DNA of 20,067 nt. Source: a virus. The DNA is taken from positions 1 to 20,067 of IMG/VR virus record IMGVR_UViG_3300047552_000142, one strand, 5' to 3'. The translations under genes and the position numbers were made by a program. The first letter of the stretch is position 1. Each line of letters starts with the position of its first letter. A model generated the notes under the pieces. The model saw nothing but the letters and a program-made list of their open reading frames with translations, was not told where the DNA came from and ran no database searches. This document shows positions 1 to 6,781 of the stretch, piece after piece.

Positions 1-1882
1 CTTGATATTTGCTTAACTGAGCATTAGTTAGTCTACTAAGAGCCGCTATCTCTCCAGCCGCTTGTGGACCTCTTTGTAACAAGTCTTGAAAAAGTGCCGA
101 GTCTCCACCTAATCTCGATCTCAAGTCATCAAGTGACTTCTTCCAGCCAGCTAACACATTTAATTGGCCCTTCAACCTAGCCATTAACGTAGTTGGTGAT
201 AGTTTCTCTGTTACGGCCTTGTCAAACAGTCCTAGAGCATCTCTGAATTGCTGTGCTTGTGATTTAACAGCGTTAACAAACGCACCCAAACCATCCTTTG
301 CTTCCTTTGTTGACCCTTCAAGAGATCCCTTGAGGCTCTTCATTAGATCGTCAAGATTAAACTCGTTGGCTGTGTCGGCTACCTTAGCTATTTCGTCACC
401 AGCACCACCCAGTTCACCCACTATACTTTTTAGATCCTCACCAAGTTTATTTTTGACATCTCCCCACCAGTTCTCTACTGATTGGCCTACATCGGCTGTA
501 CTGCCTGAAAGTTGCTTTTGAACCTCATCACGCCTCTTTATGAGACTAGCCAGTTCATCTTCCCACAGTTTATAATCTACAGATTTGCCCTTTTTAAGTA
601 GATCTTTTGCACCCATTTGAGCAGGGGTTAATCCCTTCGTACTACCGCTAAGAGCATCATACATCTTAGGCGCTTTTTTTCGTAGCTCGTCGATTTCTTT
701 ATTTAGTTTTGATAGTGTTACCATCTGAGATGTTTGCTTACCCATACTCGTTCCAATATCTAACCACGAGCTCCACGTTCTTTTTAGTACGTATATTGAG
801 CCGATCAGTAGTAAAATCTGTGCAGTCACTACAGTGAAGGTTCCTAGAGCTGTGGCTCTGAATGCTATCATTGCAGTCCTTGCTGTAGCTAGCGAGCTTT
901 TAATTAATACGGTAGCTTGCACTAGCATTGAAAATCCTAGGAGTACCGGACCTATGCTGGCCGCTAACGCTCCTATCACTACAACGGTCTTCTTAGCTTC
1001 AGGACTGAGAGCTCTGAACTGGTCGACTAGCTTAGACATAAGTTTTACTATCTTAGTAGCGACTGGAAGTAGCAAAGTACCAAACTCTCCAGCTAACTCA
1101 CGTACAGACTCTCCGATCATCCTTTGCTGATTAGCAAAACTCTCACTTGTTCTTACAAAGTCTCCCTGAGCATTCTTGGCGGCGTCCATGATAAATGCAT
1201 ATCGTGCCATGACCTTCTGTGCCTGTGTCATGTCTTCGGTGTTTGCCTTGATGCCCTTACTCATTAAAAAGCTCTGTAAGTTAGTCTCAGTCATTACATA
1301 ACCAATACCTTTTAAGGCTTCCGTTTCACCAGTAAATACACCTGTGAGTGCTGTCTGCGCTCTACGAATATCAAGATTCTTAAACGATGCTATATCTCCA
1401 GCTAGTCCTATCATCGACATAGCCATTTTAGCGGCCTCCTGCTGTGTTAATCCCATTCCGGTTGCCATATCACCGAAAAGGGCTGTCATATCCATGGCAG
1501 AAGGCTTAGCTATACCAAAGCTTTTCAGTGTGGTGTTGGTAAATTCGTGCACTGACTTAGCGGACTCACCAAACGCTACGTCAATTTTGTTCACCGACTC
1601 CCCAATATCAGATGCTGTCATAATCATCTGTCTACCAAAATTCATTAGAGGTCTGGTTACTGATCCCATCAACGTCTGACCGACATTACGAATCATATTA
1701 GTCATACTGTCCATCGTCAATATGGCCATCTGTCCATCAGATGCGAGGTTTCGAAAGCCACTACCAGCTCCATTTGCTGAGCTTTGCAGACTTCTAAGAT
1801 CATTGGTTACTTCCTGAACTCCTCGAGTGGCCCGTGAAGTATTGGCCGCAAAGTCGAATGATAATGTTCCTAAGCTTGGCAT
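1..1882 (-). CDS. Tail tape measure protein (3' end outside window)
   Basis: The tape measure fixes tail length and is later released from the tail tube. The frame is open for 627 codons from ATG 1882 to the window edge with no stop, so the C-terminus is missing. The N-terminal third is helical and rich in Met, Ala and Gln; residues about 85-205 resemble the conserved core of TP901-type tape measure proteins. Two hydrophobic stretches follow at about 299-325 and 349-366, typical of the membrane-inserting parts of these proteins. After residue 390 the chain is helical and charged. The start is fixed by AGGAGG at 1898-1893, and the stop of the frameshifted chaperone lies just behind that site. 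Position directly after the chaperone genes is the classical siphovirus order. The family call is firm; the exact length is unknown. Confidence 0.95.
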   Translation of the reverse strand, partial: MPSLGTLSFDFAANTSRATRGVQEVTNDLRSLQSSANGAGSGFRNLASDGQMAILTMDSMTNMIRNVGQTLMGSVTRPLMNFGRQMIMTASDIGESVNKIDVAFGESAKSVHEFTNTTLKSFGIAKPSAMDMTALFGDMATGMGLTQQEAAKMAMSMIGLAGDIASFKNLDIRRAQTALTGVFTGETEALKGIGYVMTETNLQSFLMSKGIKANTEDMTQAQKVMARYAFIMDAAKNAQGDFVRTSESFANQQRMIGESVRELAGEFGTLLLPVATKIVKLMSKLVDQFRALSPEAKKTVVVIGALAASIGPVLLGFSMLVQATVLIKSSLATARTAMIAFRATALGTFTVVTAQILLLIGSIYVLKRTWSSWLDIGTSMGKQTSQMVTLSKLNKEIDELRKKAPKMYDALSGSTKGLTPAQMGAKDLLKKGKSVDYKLWEDELASLIKRRDEVQKQLSGSTADVGQSVENWWGDVKNKLGEDLKSIVGELGGAGDEIAKVADTANEFNLDDLMKSLKGSLEGSTKEAKDGLGAFVNAVKSQAQQFRDALGLFDKAVTEKLSPTTLMARLKGQLNVLAGWKKSLDDLRSRLGGDSALFQDLLQRGPQAAGEIAALSRLTNAQLSKYQ

Positions 1883-1889
1883 ATAGATG

Positions 1890-2494
1890 TCACCTCCTGA
1901 CACTTCTCTTTAACTTACTTTTCTGCTCTTCATGTGCTATCTCTTCTTGCTCTAGTTTATAGAATGCCGTCCAATACACCAGTTCTGAGGCCGACATTCT
2001 ATCTAGCATTTCACAAACAGTCATACCACCCAGTTCTCTACACAGGGACATATAGAGCTTTAATTCTGGGTGGTTTCTGAGTTTTTTACAGCATCTTTTA
2101 CACTCCCATCGCCTACGCCATTCATAGCAAGTGCTTTCTCGTGAATGCTCGATAGTACTTCTGACGGTAATGATTCTAATTCATATATGTCCTCTACAAG
2201 TCTATTTCCATCTGCATCGCATAGTGAGTGAGCTACCACATGTAACATGAATGTGAATAGTGCTTTATATGTGACTTTGATATTACTAGCACTTTCTGGA
2301 GACTTAGTCATCTCCTCGACATCTACACTGTACTCCTTCTCCATAATATCCAATATTGATGCCCTCTCCAATGCTGACCAGTGTCTTAACAGAACCACAG
2401 TATCACTATCTGGTATTGCATACTCAACTGTGGTGTCCTTCTTAAATGCATTTAACAGACCTTCCCTGCTAATAATCTTGTTTTTCATACACAT
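1890..2494 (-). CDS. Frameshifted tail assembly chaperone (gpGT-like fusion)
   Basis: This is the long product of the chaperone locus. Ribosomes slipping by -1 at A AAA AAC (2087-2081) leave the frame that stops at 2060 and read 63 further codons to TGA at 1892-1890. The extension begins Leu-Arg-Asn-His-Pro and contains ELGGMTVCEMLDRMSASEL and then VYWTAFYKLEQEE, the usual look of a gpT-type extension. With the preferred start at 2488 the fusion is about 199 residues (201 from ATG 2494). In lambda-like phages the fusion recruits tail tube subunits to the tape measure, which fits the neighbours on both sides. The extension has no start or ribosome site of its own. Slippage is inferred from the heptamer, its frame and the coherent extension; efficiency cannot be read from sequence. 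Confidence 0.88.
2060..2488 (-). CDS. Tail assembly chaperone, short form (gpG-like)
   Basis: Zero-frame product of the chaperone locus, about 142 residues, acidic and helical, ending Thr-Thr-Gln-Asn at TAA 2062-2060. It sits between tail tube and tape measure, where gpG-type chaperones belong. Two ATGs lie six bases apart (2494 and 2488). AGGAGG ends only 3 bases before the first but 9 before the second, so 2488 is preferred. In related phages the short form is made in excess over the frameshifted form and both are absent from the finished virion. Sequence similarity alone would be weak; the assignment rests on position, size, the in-frame slippery heptamer and the extension frame. Confidence 0.85.
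   Translation of the reverse strand: MKNKIISREGLLNAFKKDTTVEYAIPDSDTVVLLRHWSALERASILDIMEKEYSVDVEEMTKSPESASNIKVTYKALFTFMLHVVAHSLCDADGNRLVEDIYELESLPSEVLSSIHEKALAMNGVGDGSVKDAVKNSETTQN
2081..2087 (-). promoter_or_regulatory. -1 ribosomal frameshift slippery heptamer A AAA AAC
   Basis: On the minus strand the zero frame reads GTA AAA AAC TCA, so the heptamer A AAA AAC lies in the X XXY YYZ phase needed for simultaneous -1 slippage of both tRNAs. It is at codons about 135-136 of the short chaperone, eight codons before the stop. I did not find a clear strong downstream pseudoknot or hairpin by eye. Confidence 0.87.
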
Positions 2495-2524
2495 TATCCT
2501 CCTAATTATTATATCTATATGTTA

Positions 2525-2932
2525 CTAAAATGTCTGCCTCGATATTGCGCCAGATACTTGAAATGAAGCTGTAAATGTATCTTCGGTAGTAACGTCAGCA
2601 GGAGGGTTATATTCGGTAAGAATACACTTTCCTGTATATTTGACATTACCTGAGGACGAGCCAGCTGGTCCGTATATAAAATCTCCTTCATTTGCTCCTA
2701 CGAGTCCATCGAGAAGTGCGTCCACCGTTGGGTCCCACTTACCTTCAATGGAAATAGTCGCATCGGATAGTCCTGTAATATACTTCTTAGCACTGTTACC
2801 AAATGTCGTGACATCTGCTGTCTCCACACTACGTGGAAAGTCTACTGAAGTAGTGTACGAACTGATATCAGTAGGAGAACCACCTACTGAGTCGATATTG
2901 AAATACGCATTCTTACCATGTACAAAAGCCAT
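2525..2932 (-). CDS. Major tail tube protein (short paralogue)
   Basis: A 135-residue tail tube subunit forming the channel for DNA. It opens MAFVHGKNAYFNI and carries VETADVTTFGNSAKKYITG at about residues 36-54, a signature shared with the next upstream gene and common in siphovirus tube proteins. The rest alternates short beta-type segments rich in Thr, Ser and Gly, as expected for the tube beta-barrel. AGGAGG lies 8 bases before ATG 2932. It precedes the chaperone locus. Being the simpler of the two paralogues it is probably the main tube subunit, which is an inference. Confidence 0.9.
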   Translation of the reverse strand: MAFVHGKNAYFNIDSVGGSPTDISSYTTSVDFPRSVETADVTTFGNSAKKYITGLSDATISIEGKWDPTVDALLDGLVGANEGDFIYGPAGSSSGNVKYTGKCILTEYNPPADVTTEDTFTASFQVSGAISRQTF

Positions 2933-2947
2933 ATTCTATTCCTCCTT

Positions 2948-3652
2948 TTAATTTCTATGCAATCCTACTTGCATCGTTATAGTTTCGCCACCACCTAGGG
3001 TGTATGTTACCTTAGTATACCTATATACATCACCAGTGAAGGTTACCCTCTCACTTATGTGGTCTGTGTCCACATCTGTGAATGAAGCTAGATCACTGTA
3101 CGATATATCGTCTTGCGAATGCTCGATTTTGACACTAACAGTGCCAGTCACATCTGTTACATGAAGATACGCACTACCTCCATTGGTAGTGTCAGCTCCG
3201 TTGTCGATAGCTGTAGATGAGCCTGTTGAGGTTTTCTGTCCTAGAGCTAGTAATGATATCAATCGCTCTCTACCTTCTGAGACCTGACCACCAATTGTAG
3301 TTCTAACTGCATCGTCAATTGTAGACATTATGTTGTACTCGTTATTGATTGTTTTAGCACCATAACCGATGTTACCAGCAGTGTCACCCCCGAAGTACCA
3401 TGACCACAGGCCGTACTCTGCTCCAAGGGCTGTATTGATAATGTCATCAACTGCTCCTGTTGCTCCGTCGTATAATCCTTCAGCCATTAAAGTGGAATCT
3501 ACTGGTCCAGGTATATACTTCTTCGCAGTATTGCAGAAAGTTGTAACATCAGCTGTGTCAACTGTTACTCCCGTCTCTATCTTCGAAAGATAACCAGTTA
3601 GATCGTAACCGTTCAAATAAACTTTTGTACATTTACCGTGTAAAAATGCCAT
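2948..3652 (-). CDS. Tail tube paralogue with extra C-terminal beta domain
   Basis: A 234-residue tube-type protein. Its first 130-140 residues align with the downstream tube gene (MAFLHGK at the start, VDTADVTTFCNTAKKYIPG further on). A Ser/Thr linker near residue 145-155 leads to about 80 extra residues (SAYLHVTDVTGTVSVKIEHS and onwards, ending MQVGLHRN) that look like a beta-sandwich decoration domain. The chosen ATG 3652 has AGGAGG 8 bases upstream; an in-frame GTG at 3661 overlaps that site and is rejected. It resembles the SPP1 pair gp17.1/gp17.1*, where some tube subunits carry an added domain, although there the long form arises by frameshifting. The two genes look like a duplication. 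Confidence 0.85.
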   Translation of the reverse strand: MAFLHGKCTKVYLNGYDLTGYLSKIETGVTVDTADVTTFCNTAKKYIPGPVDSTLMAEGLYDGATGAVDDIINTALGAEYGLWSWYFGGDTAGNIGYGAKTINNEYNIMSTIDDAVRTTIGGQVSEGRERLISLLALGQKTSTGSSTAIDNGADTTNGGSAYLHVTDVTGTVSVKIEHSQDDISYSDLASFTDVDTDHISERVTFTGDVYRYTKVTYTLGGGETITMQVGLHRN

Positions 3653-3657
3653 ATTAC

Positions 3658-4041
3658 TCACCTCCTAACCTGACACGCGAAATTGAGAGAATACATTATT
3701 CTACCATTAGAATCTCTTCCTAGTGGTAAAACATCTCCCTGCTGTAGCACTACCATGTAGTAGTGCCCGTTGATTGTTTTGTTTACTACTCCATCCAATG
3801 CATTTTTTATACTCTCAATCCAAGTCAGTGCTGTCGAAGCCGTAGTGTGTCTAACCATGATCTGAATAGTAGGGTTCTCCCAAACAGCTTTTTGAGTCCC
3901 CATTGTATGTTGGGGATCTCTACCGGCTGAATGATAAAGTACAATCAAGTTGTCAGGTGTTTCTGGCATTTCGTCACCATACACATTTGATGTAATTGAA
4001 GTCAGCAAAGTTGCTAAATCTGCACATATATCAAAGGCCAT
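3658..4041 (-). CDS. Tail terminator / tail completion protein
   Basis: A 127-residue protein beginning MAFDICADLATLLTSI, with GTQKAVWENPTIQIMVRH and a helix TALTWIESIKNALDGVVNK in the middle. Size, alpha/beta character and place just before the tube genes fit tail terminator proteins (also annotated as minor capsid proteins of the SPP1 gp17/lambda gpU functional class), which cap the tail and join it to the neck. The end Gln-Val-Arg-Arg-stop is written by AGGAGGTGA, which also serves as the ribosome site of the next gene. Recognition is mainly by position and general look. Confidence 0.75.
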   Translation of the reverse strand: MAFDICADLATLLTSITSNVYGDEMPETPDNLIVLYHSAGRDPQHTMGTQKAVWENPTIQIMVRHTTASTALTWIESIKNALDGVVNKTINGHYYMVVLQQGDVLPLGRDSNGRIMYSLNFACQVRR

Positions 4042-4053
4042 GTGATTTCCCTC

Positions 4054-4479
4054 CTATCTAAAGTATCGTTTTATTCTTCTTGATATTCTGTCGAGAGAAC
4101 CACCCTGCTCCTCATTCACTGGATGTTCTAGGAATTTGTAGGTTCCAACTCTGTGCGGTCTGTTTATCTCATGTACGTATAATGCATAGGAGGTTGTGGG
4201 TACACCTGTAGAAGGGTTTACTTTGGTCGCAACACCTCCGAATCCGAATCTTGTAAATACAATTGTATTGCCACTACCGATGTTTGTTGGTGCATCAACG
4301 AATCCAGAGTTTCTTAGTGCCGCTGTATCCACTGGTACTCGACGCTTTGCCTTAGTCATTATGTACTCAGCCTCTCTATACATAGCACTTCCTAGAGCAT
4401 CTTTCAGGGCTCTCCTGCTGACTTCCATATTCTGTGTTATTGTGTTTACTCCTCGAATTGTTATTGTAATGTTGACCAC
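4054..4479 (-). CDS. HK97 gp10-like neck/tail protein
   Basis: A 141-residue basic protein of the HK97-gp10 family. Visible family features are a helical N-terminal half (RALKDALGSAMYREAEYIMT), then KAKRRVPVDTAALRNS, then a glycine-rich beta part with SYALYVHEINRPHR near residue 105-120 and FLEHPVNE. The segment RVPVDTAALRNS is the strongest family signature. The likely start is GTG 4479, 8 bases after AGGAGG; an in-frame GTG at 4488 overlaps that site and is rejected. Members act at the head-tail interface. The stop TAG at 4056-4054 leads into the next ribosome site. Confidence 0.85.
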   Translation of the reverse strand: MVNITITIRGVNTITQNMEVSRRALKDALGSAMYREAEYIMTKAKRRVPVDTAALRNSGFVDAPTNIGSGNTIVFTRFGFGGVATKVNPSTGVPTTSYALYVHEINRPHRVGTYKFLEHPVNEEQGGSLDRISRRIKRYFR

Positions 4480-4491
4480 GCAGATCACCTC

Positions 4492-4806
4492 CTATGTAAA
4501 TATACACTTGTAGTAGATATTGCCAGTCTCATCAGGCATCTCTTGGATATTGATAATCCTAGGAGTACCTCCATCTGGAAGAGTAACACGCGAGTTTACA
4601 TTCACAATAGTGCTACCATCGACATATATCTGACAGGAACTCACAACGTCTCTACCATCAACGTTCTTTATAACTTTTGTGTCGTTCTCAATTCTGGAGG
4701 CAACTGAGACGTTAGTGCCGTATGTAAATTCGTTATTGAAGTTGCGTGATACATAAGGAGCAATTTGAACTGTTTGCTTGAGTAGTTGCTTTAAACAATA
4801 ATCCAT
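4492..4806 (-). CDS. Head closure / head-tail joining protein
   Basis: A 104-residue protein starting MDYCLKQLLKQTVQ and continuing into a beta-rich chain with RVTLPDGGTPRIINIQEMPD near the C-terminus. This beta-barrel style, size and position between adaptor and gp10-like genes fit the SPP1 gp16 / head closure class. ATG 4806 is preferred (9 bases after the purine-rich AGGAGGAGG); an in-frame ATG at 4815 abuts that site. The adaptor gene stops one base earlier in a TAGTATG junction, so translation is probably coupled. The stop TAG is part of TAGGAGG for the next gene. Confidence 0.75.
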   Translation of the reverse strand: MDYCLKQLLKQTVQIAPYVSRNFNNEFTYGTNVSVASRIENDTKVIKNVDGRDVVSSCQIYVDGSTIVNVNSRVTLPDGGTPRIINIQEMPDETGNIYYKCIFT

Positions 4807-4807
4807 A

Positions 4808-5221
4808 CTACTCATCCTCCTCCTGATCTATATCTGACATAAATTCTCTTTTAAATGCTGGCTGTACTAGATCACTATCAGTATCGTACACTTCTTTTCC
4901 GGATCTGCTTAAACCTCCCACATATGGTACTAAAAACTTATTTGACTGCCTTCGTAAGGAAGCGATCACACCCTTTAAATTAGCTATTCTTGAGGAGAAT
5001 GATAAACTTAAACTTCCTACACTCTTGCTATCGGGGCACCTACTTAATTCCGCTATAATTGCCTCAGCGGCTCCAATGGCCGCATCCCTAACGCTCCCAT
5101 TATTCTCTGTCAGTAGAAAGTCTATCTCCGCATCTTCCAGAACGTAATCTGAGCTATTCGTATCTCCAACGTAAAATCTTACCTTTCCTCTGTTAGTTGA
5201 GATGTCGTATGTAAATGCCAT
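4808..5221 (-). CDS. Head-tail adaptor (connector) protein
   Basis: A 137-residue, mostly helical protein. The opening FTYDISTNRGKVRFYVGDTN, followed by an acidic LEDAEIDFLL and a long Ala-rich helix (IGAAEAIIAELSRC), is the usual pattern of HK97 gp6/SPP1 gp15-type adaptors that bind under the portal. The C-terminus is acidic (DIDQEEDE), and its GAG-rich codons double as the ribosome site of the next gene. AGGAGG lies 8 bases before ATG 5221. It begins the four-gene neck cluster. Family call is good by pattern and context. Confidence 0.82.
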   Translation of the reverse strand: MAFTYDISTNRGKVRFYVGDTNSSDYVLEDAEIDFLLTENNGSVRDAAIGAAEAIIAELSRCPDSKSVGSLSLSFSSRIANLKGVIASLRRQSNKFLVPYVGGLSRSGKEVYDTDSDLVQPAFKREFMSDIDQEEDE

Positions 5222-5232
5222 GTTACCACCTC

Positions 5233-6555
5233 CTATTTGACATATCGTTGACGACTACCGCTGGTGTCGCATGGTATGTGCAAAGCACATTTGTAGAAGA
5301 TCACATCGTCTGTGTATGTGTCAGCTCCATTGGTTGGTGTTCTGGTAAGAGTAAATTCAATGAGATCTCCAATATCAAAACCACCTACTGGAACTACCAA
5401 ATTATCTCCTACTAATAAATTATAGTACTGCTGGTTAGCAGTGATAGCCTTGGTGAGCACTACTTGAGTTCCTGCTATAGGAGCACCATTTGCTTTTATT
5501 AGACACCAATCAATAGTAAATCGACAGGTGCCAGTATTATTAGTACTAGGTCCTATATGTATATGAATCTCAAGGCTCTCACTACCGGCATTAACTCCTG
5601 CTATGTCCATATCATGTGGTATCTCGAAGGTGTTGCTTAAGGTTTCGCTCAAGGTCCCACCATCAAATGCGTACTTTCGTGTCACTACTCCACCAATAGT
5701 TGGAGTTACCATGTCAGGTGCTGTTGCACCCAACGGTACAAAGTACTCACCACCAACATACTCATCACGATATGTTATAGCATCACCTTTGTTAACTAGT
5801 GTTCCGTCTGCTTCAAAGTAGCTGTAATCCCCACCATCGACGTCACCAAACATATACTTATCTTCGTGTATTCTAACACATACCCAACCATCTGTTACAT
5901 GTGATTTCACTACCATACCTACTAATACTCGTGCTACTCCATCAGAGGGCTTCGTAGCAGTCATCTGTCCTGCGGTCTCACTTAGGTATAGGCAATCACC
6001 CTCGTTATAGCTATTAGTGTTCAAGTCTCTTACTAGACCACTTATTGTAACATATCCCTCGTGGTTATTTGTTATGTCAGCAGTGACCACACCAATTACC
6101 TTCTGACTATTGCCATAGCTATTTGCGTCAGCGAGACTAATCACCGGTCTGTTACCCTGTGCACCACTTACATACACTACTGAGCCATTGATAATCGTAC
6201 TCCCACTCTTGTTCACCGCTCTTATAAATTGCTCCTGTCCTATCTGCAACTTAACAGTAGTATCTAACTGCAAACTGAGAGTTTTATCTTGTTCGTCCCA
6301 AAATAATTCGCCAATCTCGCCCTGCAGAGCTGGAGAAGTGTTAAACAATACACTGTCTGCACCGATAGTATCTGTTGTTATTCCAGTAGCTTCTAGTGTA
6401 TCTGTTGTTATTCCAGTAGCTTCTAGTGTATCTGTTGTTATTCCATTAAAGGCACCTGCTACTGCTTCGATGGAATCTGCAAGTATTTGACCTATGCTGG
6501 CTATCTTAGCCGTTATCTTACCAAATAAACCGTTACCAGTTGTCTTTCTATTCAA
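5233..6555 (-). CDS. Virion appendage/fiber protein with 10-residue repeats, TTG start
   Basis: A 440-residue structural protein, probably a head- or neck-attached fiber. Residues 1-23 (MNRKTTGNGLFGKITAKIAS...) match the N-terminus of the protein encoded at 10817-10356. Residues 38-63 hold 2.5 copies of GITTDTLEAT. Residues about 108-235 form a beta-rich domain (SGSTIINGSVVYVSGAQG, GYVTISGLVRDLNT) of a kind seen in phage fiber and decoration proteins. Residues 236-440 look like a beta-sandwich tip. The start codon is TTG at 6555, 8 bases after AGGAGG; the match of the MNR leader to an ATG-started protein supports it. It lies between capsid and neck genes. Receptor binding or decoration is inferred only. 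Confidence 0.72.
   Translation of the reverse strand: MNRKTTGNGLFGKITAKIASIGQILADSIEAVAGAFNGITTDTLEATGITTDTLEATGITTDTIGADSVLFNTSPALQGEIGELFWDEQDKTLSLQLDTTVKLQIGQEQFIRAVNKSGSTIINGSVVYVSGAQGNRPVISLADANSYGNSQKVIGVVTADITNNHEGYVTISGLVRDLNTNSYNEGDCLYLSETAGQMTATKPSDGVARVLVGMVVKSHVTDGWVCVRIHEDKYMFGDVDGGDYSYFEADGTLVNKGDAITYRDEYVGGEYFVPLGATAPDMVTPTIGGVVTRKYAFDGGTLSETLSNTFEIPHDMDIAGVNAGSESLEIHIHIGPSTNNTGTCRFTIDWCLIKANGAPIAGTQVVLTKAITANQQYYNLLVGDNLVVPVGGFDIGDLIEFTLTRTPTNGADTYTDDVIFYKCALHIPCDTSGSRQRYVK
6368..6445 (-). repeat. 30-bp tandem repeat, 2.5 copies, inside fiber gene
   Basis: On the plus strand tctgttgttattccagtagc recurs every 30 bases (6371, 6401, then a partial copy at 6431). Copies 1 and 2 appear identical. 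The period is exactly 10 codons and keeps the frame, encoding GITTDTLEAT. Near identity at DNA level suggests recent expansion by slippage or recombination. Confidence 0.95.
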
Positions 6556-6560
6556 TCACA

Positions 6561-6767
6561 TCACCTCCTCAACTGAAGACCTAACTCTTGTATTCTTAGA
6601 TCTAGCTCCTCCTGCGAGTTAAACAACTCCATTTCGTACTTAGTACCACATGCGATGTTGTGATAATTTAGAAATCTGTTAACGATAACCTTACTGCCAT
6701 CGTGAACTAACACATATCCTCTCACTACCCCAGTAGTCTTCATGCCATCGACTGCCACAATATTCAT
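6561..6767 (-). CDS. Small protein of unknown function in appendage cassette
   Basis: A 68-residue protein, MNIVAVDGMKTTGVVRGYVL at the start and a helix NSQEELDLRIQELGLQLRR at the end. The first half looks like a small beta unit, the second like a short coiled coil. I do not recognise the family. GAGGAG precedes ATG 6767 by about 9 bases. The last codons AGG AGG TGA are also the ribosome site of the TTG-started fiber gene. Position between two surface-protein genes suggests a structural or assembly role, but nothing in the sequence proves it. Confidence 0.75.
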   Translation of the reverse strand: MNIVAVDGMKTTGVVRGYVLVHDGSKVIVNRFLNYHNIACGTKYEMELFNSQEELDLRIQELGLQLRR

Positions 6768-6781
6768 ACACTACTCCTCCT

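Noticed and set aside
6368-6445. Short CRISPR-like array
   Set aside because: The units are contiguous with no spacers and keep the reading frame of a fiber gene.
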